DNA of 64,000 bases from Nilaparvata lugens (GCF_014356525.2 NC_052507.1:50752107-50816106); one strand, 5' to 3'. Positions 22,001-32,166 are shown, counted from the stretch's first letter. The notes: generated by a model from the letters alone, not told the origin. A program made the numbers and translations.

Positions 22001-25000
22001 AGGATGGAAAGGCAACGGGACCGGATGAAATATCAATTGAATTGTTGAAGTTAATGGATGAAGAAAATATAAAGACAATAACCGAAATTTTCAACCACAT
22101 TTACTCAACAGGAAAAATCCCAAATCAATGGTTGGAGTCAGAGTTCATTGCAATTCCAAAGAAGTCAAGTGCAAAAGCCTGTGGAGAGTTCCGAACAATA
22201 AGTTTAATGAGTCACATGCTTAAAGTGTTTGTGAAGTCATTCACAAAAGAATTTATAACATATGTGAAGAGCAAATTTCACCCAATCAATTTGGTTTTGT
22301 AAAGGCTGTGGGAACAAGGGAAGCTCTGTTTGGTGTGCAGGTTCTGTTTAAAAGATGCAGAGATGTGGGTTGTAATGTTTTTGCATGTCTGATTGATTAC
22401 AAGAAGGCCTTCGACCGTGTTCAACATGAGAAAATGATGGATGCCTTGAGAAGAACTGGGATTGATGGAAAACACCTAACAATTATAGCCAACTTATATT
22501 GAAATCAATCAGCCGTTCTCCGAGTAGATGGAGAACATACAGAACAGGTGAAGATCCTGCGAGGAGTTAGACAAGGTTGCATACTATCACCTATCATTTT
22601 CAACCTATATTCAGAGCACATTTTCAGAGAAGCACTTGAACATATGATATCATTGTGTTCTCTGAATCCAAAGAGGGCCTGCAAAAGCTGATGAATAGGA
22701 TTGCAGAAACGACTAAAACCTATGGACTTGATATGAACTCAGCCAAAACAAAGCTCATGATCATAAGTAAAGATGGCATCCAAGGAGCGGAGCTGTACAT
22801 TGATCAGACGAAAATCCATAGGGTCGCACAATACACCTACCTTGGAACTATGATTAATGAGTCATGGGATAATTCTCAGGAGATCCGGTGTCGGATTGCA
22901 AAATCCAAAAGTGCTTTCATAACAATGGGGTCTGTTTAGAGCTGTTTAGATGTTTAGATGTTAAGATGCCATGACCTCACCTTGCATACAAAGATTCGAT
23001 TACTGAAGTGCTATGTGTACTCAGTACTGTTGTATGGTGATGAATCATGGACTCTACAGCAAAACACAGTAGCAAAGCTCCAAGCATTTGAGTTATGGCT
23101 GTATAGGAGAATCCTGAGGATACCATGGACTGATAGAATTACCAATCAGGAGGTGTTGAGGAGGATGAATATGACCCCAGAACTGGTTAACATAATAAAA
23201 TTCAGGCAGTTGCAATACTTTGGCCACATAATGCGCAATAAGGACAGATATGAGCTATTGCAAAGCATACTGCAGGGCAAAATAGAAGGCAGGAGAGCCC
23301 CGGGTCAAAGAAGAATATCCTGGCTGGCCAACCTGAGAGCCTGGTTTGGAAAAACCTCCATTCAATTGTTCCGGAACGCAACTAACAAAGTCATCATAGC
23401 CAATATGATCGCCAACGTTTGAAACGGACAGGCACTCTAAGAAAAAGATTTTTATTTTCACAAACTCTGTATAATAATTGACCGAGCGAAGTGAGGTCTA
23501 AGATTCAAGTCGACGGTTTGGCATTTCTCTTAATGTTTAAATGTTTATATGTTGCGCATTTACGGCGAAACGCGGTAATAGATTTTCATGAAATTTGACA
23601 GGTATGTTCCTTTTTTAATTGCGCGTTGACGTATATACAAGGTTTTTGGAAATTTTGCATTTCAAGGATAATATAAAAGGATAAAGAAGCCTCCTTCATA
23701 CGCCAATATTAGAGTAAAAATCAGACTATAGAATTATTCGTCATAAATCAGCTGACAAGTGATTACACAGATGTGTGGAGAAGCCAGTCTATTGCTGTAT
23801 TTCCATAAGGTCTATAGTTTCAATCAGGTACTTGTGGATGAGAATACTGCGTGAGGTCTACTGTTTACTACTGCCTACTGTGTACTGAGGTCTACTGTCA
23901 AAATAAAAGGTCAAAATACTTTATTGCAGCAGCTAATTGAGAACATCAATTGCATTACAAACGTCAATGATAGATTGAATCATAATTATATCTAATAGAA
24001 TACCATTAGAAATCAAAGGAGAGGAAAATTTCAATAGCTTCAAAAGAAAAATTAGTCATTGGTTATTCAGTATTGGGATACAAAGTAGTGAGGAACTAAT
24101 AGTAAGTAGGATTTAGATTTAAGTAGTATTCTTTTTAAATAAGGAAATTTATAGGTAGAAAATAGTACCTCGGTTTAGTATCTTTGTACTAGGTGATGCT
24201 TAGAGTAATAGATATAGTTTTAGATTTTTTGGAATTTTTGTATTATCTGTTGTAGCATAAATTAGTATTAATTTGATGATAAAGATACTGACAATCCATC
24301 TATCTATCATCTTCTATTGGTACCGTACTATAATGAAGGAAAGAACTGGCTTATACATGTATACACGTGTAAAGGATAGGAAAATTATGTTTGACGCATC
24401 ATCACGTCTGAACTACTGGACTGATTTACTTGAAATTTCGCATATAAATTCTTAATTAACCAAGGATTCTTATAGGCCTGTTTCCAATCCTTCTAGATTT
24501 CATTACGTCAAGTTTTCAGTTCAAGTTTCAAAATGGACACTTGAGAAGCACGGTTTACCTGCTAGTCAATCTTGGTTTGCATCTTACCTTGATCGGAAGG
24601 TTTTATCACAAGTTGAGCAAACATGCTTCTTTTTGTGGGACAAGGCACGGTGAGTCCGTTTATGACAAATGAGGCCTTCAGCGTTTTTGAACTGGTTACC
24701 ACAAATTTCGCATTGAAACACTGAAGCTGTAGCATGCGTAGAACAATGCAAATTCAACAACTTTGGACTTCTGAACTTCTTATCACAATACCGGCAAATC
24801 ATCGTTGTTTCCTGTGAATTTAGAAATAAAAAAATGTCATAATTTCTTAATGATAAAACCATTTCACTTATATATGGATTACTTGATTCAAATAGAAACA
24901 ATATAATAACTTTTGATACCCTTTTATTAAAAACTTAAAAATATTTTAACGACTAGTTTCGACCATAGGTCATTTCAACTTAAAAATTACCTATGGTCGA

Positions 25001-27130
25001 AACTAGTCGTTGAAATATTTTTAAGTTTAAATAAAAATGTACTAAAAGTTTTTATATTACAAAGTTTAAAATATAAAAGTTTTTAAAGACAATAAGAAGC
25101 ATACAATAGAGTCATATAATTAAAATATGAATAGAGCTCATAAACCAGTACAGGCGATTGACAAAGACAGAAATCATTTACGGTCAAATCAATATAAGAA
25201 TATATAAAATAGCCTACAAGTGCATTAACCACTCAAAAGAAAAACAAAAAACATTAAAATAATAAAACAAACTTTTCATAGAGTACATTTTTAAAATGAC
25301 ATCACCACAGAATTCAATTTGTCAAGGCATCTCATTGTAGAGAATTAGCCCCAAAACTATATTACCGGTATAAAAATGCATGATTTAAAAAGGAGATGGA
25401 AGATCAATGTATCCTCCTTGTGCCATGAAGTGTATAATTTCCTTAAAATTATGTACAGTACACTTTTTTCTAACATTAAGATCCACATTTAATGTATTCA
25501 ATTGTCGAATATTCATTATTTAGTTAAAACTTTTTTGGCAAAAATATTGGAACACTATTGAGTGTTGGAACACTACTGGGTTGAGCCAGATTACTTACAT
25601 TTGTTTCCATTTGGTCTTCATACATCTCATGAAGTCTTATATTAGCATTCCTTGCCAGAGTTACGAATTGGTCGCATGTATCAAGATTTGAGATGCACCC
25701 TCTACAAATCTCGGTTGGCAAACAACTAGTGCTTTCAATCTGGGTACAAGAAAAGAACATATCGATAAAAAAATGAAAGAAAATTCTACTTACTTGCGAA
25801 TGATAGAATGGATGATCAAGCTTTATCATTGTAAAATTTTCAATGGAAACTAAAAAGGCGTTTCCTTGCCCCTACAAGAATTTCAGAAATGGTCTCTATA
25901 AACTGTTCCATACTAAAGTGCAACATTGTAGAAAAATATAAATTGCTAATAATAAGCATTCTATCCAAAACAAAGATTTAGCAAAATTCTCAAACATTTT
26001 GGAAGGAATCATTCTGGTAATGTTTTGTATCATTCTGGCAAAGTTTCGATTCATTTCAAAGATAACTTAAAAAAGCCATAAATTAACAAAAAGCATATTT
26101 ACATAAGAGATACAATTATTGGAAAAAACAAAACATAATTCTATGAAAAATGTCTGATGTCTGATGAAACAAGTTTATGTGGAGATGTTTCAATTTCAAA
26201 GGAATGTTGCTTATAGCTTATGAGTAACATTATAATCAAATATTTGATGGAGAATAAAAAATGATCTTTATCCATAGTTTTTGATCACAAGTGTCACTGA
26301 TAAACCTTGAACAAAATTGAATGATAGAATACAGAGGGGTCCAAAAGTATACAATCTTTGACAGTAAATATCTTGGTAACGCACTAGCAACCGTTTCAAA
26401 CCGCCTTACATAAGCTATGTATTTTGAAAGATATAAATCATCCTATCTTCTAATTTAAATCAATGTGTCCATTTGAAGCCAGCGTAGCATCGCGTCGCGT
26501 CGCTGAATACATGTTGCAAATACTACGTTTTACAACGTAGTCCATGCTCCACATCTAGTTCAGCGCATGCGCTCTGAGCTAAATGACACCCAGACCAAAT
26601 AGAAAAAAATGAAAATCATCTTTCGGTATGAACTGTCCGTAGCTATATTAATACCAGCCAGCGAATATTAATACGTAGCTTGCTTATTAATACGCAGGGA
26701 TGCATGATACGTCGACGAAAGACGTCACTCAAAGTACGGTGATCTGCGGGTTGCTCATGTCACACTACCTTTTGACAAAACATCAAACTACAATAACAAA
26801 TAAGATTCATAGATGTACGTTATTTTGTTCAGTTTATATCCACTGTCGAAGAGTGTAAACATTTTAAAACCCCAAAATACATACTAAACAATCAATTGAG
26901 ATACCTACAATATAAACTGACCTTAATTCTTAAACAGTCTTCTATTTTCCTAAGAAGTCCCATCTCAACAGCAGAGGGTCCATATAGAGATGTCAAATCT
27001 GATTTCAACTGGCCACAAATTCGACACAGGCGTTTATTGTCAACTATTGTTTCTTTATAAGACATTGTATCACAGTTTTCATCCACGAAAAAAGGACCAG
27101 AATCTTTTCCCGTAATCAAATCATCACCAG
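13001..27130 (-). CDS. ZAD-type C2H2 zinc-finger protein, 12 fingers
   Basis: Seven exons join in phase: 27130-26922, 25739-25599, 24811-24588, 19768-19625, 17889-17714, 16440-16227 and 13331-13001 (TGA). From the ATG at 27065 the protein is 457 aa; an acceptor at 27131 shows a further 5' exon. The ZAD (zinc-finger-associated, dimerising) domain has its Cys pairs in CRICG (exon 1) and EICRGC (exon 2). Twelve C2H2 fingers follow, from ICRYCDKKF to VYCQLCCQTF. Finger 3 is split by the 24588/19768 intron, and fingers 5 and 9 begin at exon starts. Linkers are mostly not TGEKP. ZAD proteins are insect nuclear DNA-binding factors; the target here is unknown. Introns hold LINE, SINE and MITE copies. 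Confidence 0.88.
13441..13530 (+). repeat. Single arm of the 'ACTAGTTTCGACCATAG' repeat
   Basis: It shares ACGACTAGTTTCGACCATAG and flanking bases with the palindrome at 24897-25061. Only one arm is present here, directly before a LINE fragment. Confidence 0.6.
13531..13990 (+). pseudogene. Non-LTR reverse transcriptase fragment
   Basis: RT block B is visible as VPQGSILGPLLFMIYM, then WCASKGSSLNLQKSN and LKFLGFMLDTN, the region after the catalytic block in Jockey/CR1-type LINEs. The FADD-type block falls at a frame change near 13710. It is a short dead piece in the last intron of the zinc-finger gene. Confidence 0.7.
14000..14840 (-). repeat. Dispersed repeat copies (CACGTCTGAACTACTGG family), reversed
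   Basis: Two degenerate copies (about 14270-14440 and 14690-14830) of the same repeat found in forward orientation at 24330-24565 and 33590-33836. They share the TCAGACGTGATGATGTGTCAAA segment and the AGCCAG(C/T)TCTT end. No coding content. Confidence 0.55.
14989..15382 (-). repeat. tRNA-derived SINE-like repeat
   Basis: It is the inverse of 20645-21032. On the minus strand it has the B box GGCTCGAATCC (one base off the consensus) and an A-box region. The flanks shared with the other copy run for about 150 bases on each side, so the whole unit moved or was duplicated, not just the tRNA-like core. Confidence 0.65.
16441..17713. other. Intron of the zinc-finger gene with a repeated ~100-bp segment
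   Basis: GACATCCTGAATTTGGTCAG with its following about 80 bases occurs twice in direct orientation (about 16860-16950 and 17430-17520). Just after the second is a hairpin, GGGAGAGAAA to TTTCTCTCCC-like, at about 17563-17605. Nothing coding. Confidence 0.5.
17890..19624. other. Intron of the zinc-finger gene, diverged repeats
   Basis: Imperfect repeats of segments such as TGACAG...CATTCAA... are seen at 18560-18800, and a degenerate duplication lies at 18900-19080. A clean hairpin at 19207-19248 has arms GGGAGAGGAAAA and TTTTCCTCTCCC. No coding region seen. Confidence 0.45.
20249..20384. repeat. Hairpin MITE, Harbinger-like ends
   Basis: It is about 136 bp and almost wholly palindromic. Ends GTGCCGGTTGCACAAAAGC and, on the other strand, GGCCCAGTTGCTCTAAAGCC. 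The flanking triplets TTA and ATA are close to the TWA target of PIF/Harbinger elements. The superfamily call is inferred from ends and target only. Confidence 0.7.
20645..21032 (+). repeat. tRNA-derived SINE-like repeat with A and B boxes
   Basis: At 20869-20933 are a Pol III A-box-like TAGCTAAACGG and a perfect B box GGTTCGAATCC. The T-arm can pair (TCGG/CCGA), but the two ends do not form an acceptor stem and the anticodon loop would read a stop codon, so it is not a working tRNA gene. The 3' side runs into T-rich sequence. A part of its left side is repeated directly at 21041-21165. Confidence 0.68.
21391..23422 (+). pseudogene. RTE-like LINE, RT and C-terminal region, broken
   Basis: The reading starts KSYDLRRLKDPVVRQMV and continues in the ORF 21517-22302 (IKDQYLRRDP, then the RT blocks PDEISIELLK and FIAIPKK). 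It goes on through 22308-22502 (CLIDYKKAFDRVQHEKM), 22510-22630 (RGVRQGCILSPIIFNLY) and 22655-23422. The catalytic YADD region, expected near 22640, is lost. The C-terminus RQLQYFGHIMRNK and RRISWLANLRAWFG is typical of RTE-group insect LINEs. The endonuclease is absent, so the copy is 5' truncated. It lies in the intron between finger-coding exons 3 and 4, on the opposite strand to the host gene. Confidence 0.8.
23478..23900 (+). repeat. 'GACCGAGCGAAGTGAGGTC' repeat, one arm
   Basis: It opens TTGACCGAGCGAAGTGAGGT and contains GCATTTACGGCGAAACGCGG. The same sequence forms the left part of 29295-31948 and of 52211-52473. The right arm is missing here; instead it runs into reversed 3' ends of two LINEs (23886-24280). 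Confidence 0.75.
23886..24280. repeat. Joined LINE 3'-end scraps
   Basis: 23886-23985 is the inverse of 31640-31735, the 3' end of the Ulp1-bearing LINE. From about 23994 the sequence matches 53659-53950, the 3' end of the LINE at 52476-54125 (IPLEIKGEENFNSFKRK). The two scraps meet without a gap. Confidence 0.7.
24330..24568 (+). repeat. Dispersed repeat ending in CTGCTAGT
   Basis: A copy of the repeat also at 33590-33836. Both end ...AGCACGG(G)TTTACCTGCTAGT-like, with CTAG then T. Helitrons end in CTRR before T, so a non-autonomous Helitron is possible, but I cannot define the 5' end. It lies just upstream of finger exon 24588-24811 on the opposite strand. Confidence 0.5.
24897..25061. repeat. 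165-bp palindromic repeat
   Basis: Arms of about 75 bp share ACGACTAGTTTCGACCATAGGT and its complement ACCTATGGTCGAAACTAGTCGT-type bases. They turn at CATTTCAACTTAAAAATTAC. A single-arm relative lies at 13441-13530. Confidence 0.75.
25062..25598. other. Intron of the zinc-finger gene, AT-rich
   Basis: No repeat boundary or coding signal that I can support. Confidence 0.4.
25740..26921. other. Intron between the two ZAD exons; GC-rich patch with palindrome GCGCATGCGC
   Basis: Mostly AT-rich. At 26470-26760 there is a patch with TCGCGTCGCGTCGCTG and the 10-bp palindrome GCGCATGCGC (26563-26572), which fits the NRF-1/erect-wing type of promoter site. It could mark an internal promoter or an inserted repeat. 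Confidence 0.4.
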
Positions 27131-27168
27131 CTGAAACATGCAAAAATAATAAGACATCATTAAATATA

Positions 27169-27257
27169 ATGAGATTCACTTTAACCAATCAACATTTTTT
27201 ATAAATAGCATTAATGCTTTCTATTCAATCAATGGTTGAATTTAAAGTGAATCTCAT
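27169..27257. repeat. Hairpin with 16-bp perfect arms
   Basis: ATGAGATTCACTTTAA at 27169-27184 is mirrored by TTAAAGTGAATCTCAT at 27242-27257. It is just upstream of the first visible zinc-finger-gene exon. Confidence 0.6.
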
Positions 27258-27654
27258 CATAGAATTATAGAAATTGGCGAAAAATGAGTGACAAGAGAAT
27301 TATAATAATGGGCTCAAGTTTCACTAGAATCAAACAGCACAGATGTATGCATTATCACATAATTTTTTGTAATATATACTTTTAAAATAGTTTTCCTCCC
27401 GCACAAATACACTCTTGAAATTTGTGTTGGAGATTCCTCATCAATCGTAGCAACATTTCAACTGGAATACTGGGGATTTCATTCTGAATTATCTGTTTAA
27501 TTCAAGTAATTGTATTAATTGGTTATTTGTCGAGTTGTGAACACTTTTGATTTGAGATAGCTCCAAAGAAAGAAATTAGCAGGCGGACAAATCTGTCGAT
27601 CTATGGGGCCAAGGAACGTAACCAAATCGTGAGGTGACATGGTTACTAAACAAT

Positions 27655-28510
27655 ACTCACTCGCACAGCTGTCATTGACAGCTTTGGGTCCCAGAGGAAT
27701 CAGGTTGGAGTTTAAGCTTCAAGGGGGCTCTTTTCGGAGCTTCTTCCCTCGCCCCATCTCAGGAAGTACTGGATCCCCCAGCCACGGGTGCTGGTTTTCG
27801 TGGTGAAGGGAAAACCGCCAACCAGGGGGAACCATAGCTAACTATGTGATGGCTGTGTGACTACATCCCTGGAAGTAGCCTGGCTTATAGGTGAACGGCT
27901 GGGTGAAGGCTCTAGACTATAGGAAGTTCATGGCTCGACCGAGTCTCCTGAATTCTCCGTCTATGGGAGTAGCTGGGCACAGTGAAGTCTGTACGGTGGA
28001 GTTTCGGGTTAGCCAGTGAGAGACCAGACCTCAGGGTCTCAGGCAATCTCTGGAAAAAGCAGGCATGTGAAATTCCTATGCGCCAGACTGTAGGGCTCAG
28101 ACTGTGGGACTCGGGTAGCGCCTCCGTCTCTGGAAGTAGCATCATAGCGTGTCGAAAACCTCTCTCATTGGTGCTTCTTTCCGAAACGCTCGCGTCCCAT
28201 TTTGGACGCCTATGGGGTGGACCCGTGAGTTCAAGCGCCCACCTTGGAGATGTATACAATTGGCAATTAATTACAAGTATTTTTCCTGGCCTGTAGACAA
28301 GTTAGAGGATACGTCCGTGCCCCGACCAAGCCCACATACCGCCGGAACTGCGCAGTGCTCCGACCGAGGTGCACGGTCAATTGGGGTTGTTCTACTGCAT
28401 GCAGGCTAAACTTCTCTAGGATACTTGCCTACCGACTTGGCAGTGCTAATGAGTAGTAGTTCTCGTGTCACATCTCACAGGATATGCAAAAAGCAAGTAC
28501 CCACTTCGAG
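27655..28510. other. GC-rich island of unknown origin, ~855 bp
   Basis: Base composition is much richer in G and C than the flanks. Short ORFs on both strands resemble no protein I recognise. The sequence has phrases such as GGGGGAACCATAGCTAACTA and GGCCTGTAGACAAGTTAGAG. It could be the 5' untranslated part of a LINE or a large SINE. It ends just before TTGACAGCTGACATTAAGTG. Confidence 0.4.
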
Positions 28511-28784
28511 GTGTGGCGTTAATCATATTGTTTTTGACAGCTGACATTAAGTGGATGTCGCACACAATTCTATCAATAATTTCAAATGGATTGGAAATTT
28601 AAACAAAGAATTCGAAATGGAAACCACAATATTCCAGTTGAAATTTTGCAGTGATCAAGGAGGAATCTTCAACACAGATTTCAATAATGTTTTCTCGCAG
28701 GAGGAAGACATCTGAAGGAAGAAAATTTCAACCGATGATAAATTTAATTAATGATAAGTTAACGATAAAATTAATGAAATTAAT

Positions 28785-29003
28785 TTTTATCCGACTCGTA
28801 GTTATTTTTCAATTAATGATTATGATCGTCAATAAGAGACATTTCGAGCAGAAAACATTATATTTTCGACATGCTAGAAACTTTTTTGTTTCGAAAGATA
28901 AGTAGGTGGTTGAAGCAAGAAAGTTTCTCAGAAATAATTGAAATTATTTTTCCAATTGTCAAACGTACTCGGAAGAAAGTATTTTGGCCTCTCAGGTGTT
29001 TCA
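28785..29003. repeat. Left arm of an outer inverted repeat
   Basis: It is the inverse of 31955-32166, sharing segments such as AATTGAAATTATTTTTCCAA and TTTCGAAAGATAAGTAGGTG. The arms enclose the TIR element at 29295-31948. Confidence 0.7.
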
Positions 29004-29722
29004 AAGTCAAGGATAGCGGCTGAATGGTGTGCCACCATATGCTATCAATAGCTATCAACAAAAACAAAATACAGAACGATTGAAACATTCAGCAACTGAA
29101 AGCCACATGATTATAAATAGTGAAAATGACAAACTCGTCTCGAATAATCCAAGCAGTGTTACATTACAGCCTTTCTAGAGGCAATCAGCTGCTTGCGTTT
29201 GAAATATTTCAGTCAAATTTCTTGTAAATTGCCAGCCTTCAGCATAAAATTTGGTACACAATGCATACCATGCAGCCGCTCTCCTAACTACTAGTTGACC
29301 GAGCGAAGTGAGGTCTAAGATTCAAGTCGACGGTTTGGCATTTTTCTTAATGTTTAAATGTTTGAATGTTTATATGTTGCGCATTTACGGCGAAACGCGG
29401 TAATAGATTTTCATAAAATTTGACAGGTATGTTCCTTTTTTAATTGCGCGTCGACGTATATAGAAGGTTTTTGGAAATTTTGCATTTCAAGGATAATGTA
29501 AAAGGAAAAAGGAGCCTCCTTCATACGCCAATATTGGAGTAAAAATCAGACTATAGAATTATTCATCATAAATCAGCTGACAAGTGATTACACAGATGTG
29601 TGGAGAAGCCAGTCTATTGCTGCATTTCCATAAGGTCTCAGTTTCAATCAGGTACTTGTTAGACAGTAGACCTCAGTACACAGTAGACCTCAGTACACAG
29701 TAGACATTGTAAATTTGTATTT

Positions 29723-30310
29723 TTGTGTGTGAATAATGTCGAAAGGCCTGATGATGGCAACCATTGGTCCCTTCTATTCATTCACAGGGAGTGTCATACA
29801 CATACAGCTAAAGCCTATCACTTCGACTCTATATTGAGCGTAAATAATAAATCTGCTCTGAAAATTGTAAATAATCTAAATATATCGGAGTCATGTTATA
29901 TGGAAGTCCCCTGCATTCAGCAGAGGAACGGGTATGAATGTGGAATCAACGTTTTAATTAATGCAAAATTTATATTGAATTACTATTGTGTGCCTGGTAT
30001 TGATAAACCTTTTTCGGATTGGTATATTGAGTCCATGAAGAATATTAATGTGAATAAGCAGAGTGCTGGAACTGAGCTTTTGACACCTCCTAGCTCTTCT
30101 CCTGTTCCATCCCCCTCACTCACTCCAAATTTTGCTCCAGCCCCGTCCGACTCACTTATCCACTCACCTTATTCAGTTGAAAATATGCGATCAAATAGTT
30201 CAAAGTCATTACTTAAGCATCCTAAAAATTTCAAATCCTCCACCAGCCTAGGAAAATCCATTGTGAGGTGCATTTTAAAAATACAAGGAAGCCAAGAAAT
30301 TCAGATCTAG
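29723..30310 (+). CDS. Ulp1/C48-like cysteine protease domain (LINE ORF fragment)
   Basis: A 195-residue ORF. Residues 12-80 carry the pattern of adenain/Ulp1 peptidases: the catalytic His in GNHWSLLFIH, the Asp in AYHFDS, and the Gln and Cys in QQRNGYECGINVLINA. All four key positions are present. After residue 110 comes a Pro/Ser-rich linker (TPPSSSPVPSPSLTP). Ulp1 enzymes remove SUMO-like modifiers; what this one cuts is unknown. The ORF is truncated at its start by the LINE's 5' end. About 50 bases after it, another frame reads HYADSQGRDVC, like block I of an SGNH esterase, and then the RT follows. The start Met is only the first available one. Confidence 0.72.
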   Translation: MCVNNVERPDDGNHWSLLFIHRECHTHTAKAYHFDSILSVNNKSALKIVNNLNISESCYMEVPCIQQRNGYECGINVLINAKFILNYYCVPGIDKPFSDWYIESMKNINVNKQSAGTELLTPPSSSPVPSPSLTPNFAPAPSDSLIHSPYSVENMRSNSSKSLLKHPKNFKSSTSLGKSIVRCILKIQGSQEIQI

Positions 30311-30367
30311 AGACCAACAGTCGTTCCAAGCATTCTGATAGTGGTAGTAAAATAAGAGTACATCACT

Positions 30368-31516
30368 ATGCTGATAGTCAGGGAAGAGATGTCTGCAAAG
30401 AGTTCATTAGGAATTCCAATAGAATCATTGGAAAATAAAAATCAGACTGATCTAAGACTATTTGACCTTTCGAGAGCTTTCGACACAGTTTGTCATGAAG
30501 TTCTTCTGAAAAAATTAGAATTTTATGGTTTTGAAGTATCTGCTAGCAAGCTTATTCAGTCTTATCTGAGAGATAGGTTTCAGAAAGTGGTTTTTAATGG
30601 TGTTGAGTCTAATTACTTGCCGGTTCGTTATGGGGTACCTCAAGGTTTAATATTGGGCCCAACTTTGTTCATTATATATTATGTGAATGACATGCCTAGT
30701 GTAATTGGACCCTCAGCCAAAGGAGTTTGTGTAAGTACAAAATCTACGTTGGAAATCAATAGAATCAGGTCCATAGAGAATATTACACTAATGATTGAGG
30801 ATTGGTGTAACGCAAATTTACTGTGTTTAAACTTAGATAAAATTAAGAGTCTTAATGTGTCTTATGGCAACAATAATGATTTGAATGGTCTGAGAATGGT
30901 TAATTTTCTTGGTTTTAATGTCGACTCTAGGCTGAATTGGAAAGACCATATTGATAAAGTGGCGGGTAAGCTGTGTAAGGGATTGTTTATGTTAAGAAAA
31001 TTGAGAACAGGAGTAAGTCTATCAGTGTTGCGAATAGTATATTTTTCTCATATACACAGTTATTTATCTTATGGAACAATATTGTGGGCTTCCCAAAAAT
31101 ATAGTATCAGATTATTTAGACTGCAGAAAAAAGCTGTGAGAATAATATGTGGTCTTCCTTCAAGAGAACACTGTAGGGATAGCTTCAAATTGATTGAAAT
31201 TATGACACTTCCTGCTGTGTATGTTTATCAATGTCTGAATCATGTTAAGGTAAATTATAACTCCTATGTTCAGCAGGGTATGTGTCACAACTATAATACT
31301 AGAGGTAAGAATAAACTAGTCTTGAGGTTTTGCCACTATGCAAATACTCAGAAAACTTTCTATTACGTTTCTCTGAAACTTTTCAATGCCTTGCCTGAGA
31401 ATATAAAAAAATTACCATTAAAATTATTCACGAATAGAGTTAAACGATTTCTGTTGAGAAATCCAATTTATGAAATAGAAGAGTTCTATGACGTAGTTGA
31501 CAATATGCTTGATTAG
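30368..31516 (+). pseudogene. Non-LTR reverse transcriptase, internally deleted
   Basis: A 382-residue ORF starting inside the RT. Block A is LFDLSRAFDTVCHEVLLKKL and block B is YGVPQGLILGPTLFIIYYVN. The following catalytic YADD box is missing: after VNDMPSVIGPSAK the text goes straight to a later segment (STLEINRI...), so about 20 residues are deleted. The C-terminus (LNLDKIKSLNVSYG, VNFLGFNVDSRLNWKDHI, HNYNTRGKNKL) is that of a Jockey/CR1-type LINE. The endonuclease is deleted too. Enzymatically dead. Confidence 0.82.
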
Positions 31517-31954
31517 CAACTAGGTACTCTCATGGGTGAACTAGTCATATGATTATGTCTTATGAGTGTGTTTTACTTATATTGTTATGAAAATAAGTAT
31601 ATTTTTATGTTTATAATTTATTGTAATGACTTCCTGCTTGTAATAATTATGATGCAATCTATCATTGACGTTTGTAATGCAATTGATGTTCTCAATTAGC
31701 TGCTGCAATAAAGTATTTTGACTTTTTATTTTGACAGTAGACCTCAGTACACAGTATACAGTTGTATATACGTCGACGCGCAATTAAAAAAGGAACATAC
31801 CTGTCAAATTTCATGAAAATCTATTACCGCGTTTCGCCGTAAATGCGCAACATATTAACATTCAAACATTAAAACATACAAACATTCAAACATTAAGAGA
31901 AATGCCAAACCGTCGACTTGAATCTTAGACCTCACTTCGCTTGGTCAATAGAAT

Positions 31955-32166
31955 TACTTGGAGACCAAAATACGATTTTCCGACTACTTTTGTCAATTAG
32001 AAAAATAATTTCAATTATTTCTGAGAAACTTTCTCGCTTTCACCACCTACTTATCTTTCGAAACAAAAAATTTTCCAGCATATCATGTTTTCTGCTCGAA
32101 ATGTCTCGACATTGACGAACATAATCATTAATTGAAAAATAACTATGAGTCGGATGAAAATGATCC
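31955..32166. repeat. Right arm of the outer inverted repeat
   Basis: Inverse partner of 28785-29003. It starts GGAGACCAAAATACGATTTT and ends near ATGAGTCGGATGAAAA. Confidence 0.7.

Larger units (their letters stand above)
29706..31732 (+). mobile_element. LINE insertion with Ulp1-type protease, 5' truncated
   Basis: Directly flanked on both sides by a near-identical 24-base duplication containing GACAGTAGACCTCAGTACAC (about 29663-29705 region and 31733-31757), the mark of target-primed insertion. It ends with AATAAAG and a T-rich stretch. It carries the two ORFs listed next. Confidence 0.72.
29295..31948. mobile_element. Long-TIR element ('GACCGAGCG' family) carrying a LINE
   Basis: The left end TTGACCGAGCGAAGTGAGGT and right end ACCTCACTTCGCTTGGTCAA are inverted. 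The match runs for about 180 bases on both sides, through ATGTTGCGCATTTACGGCGA and ATTTGACAGGTATGTTCCTT. Without the LINE (29706-31732) it would be about 630 bp and non-coding. Related left parts lie at 23478 and 52211. Confidence 0.75.

Noticed and set aside
27912..28409. Three overlapping 80-115 codon ORFs in the GC-rich island
   Set aside because: They overlap on both strands, have no domain signs, and are expected in GC-rich DNA with few stops.
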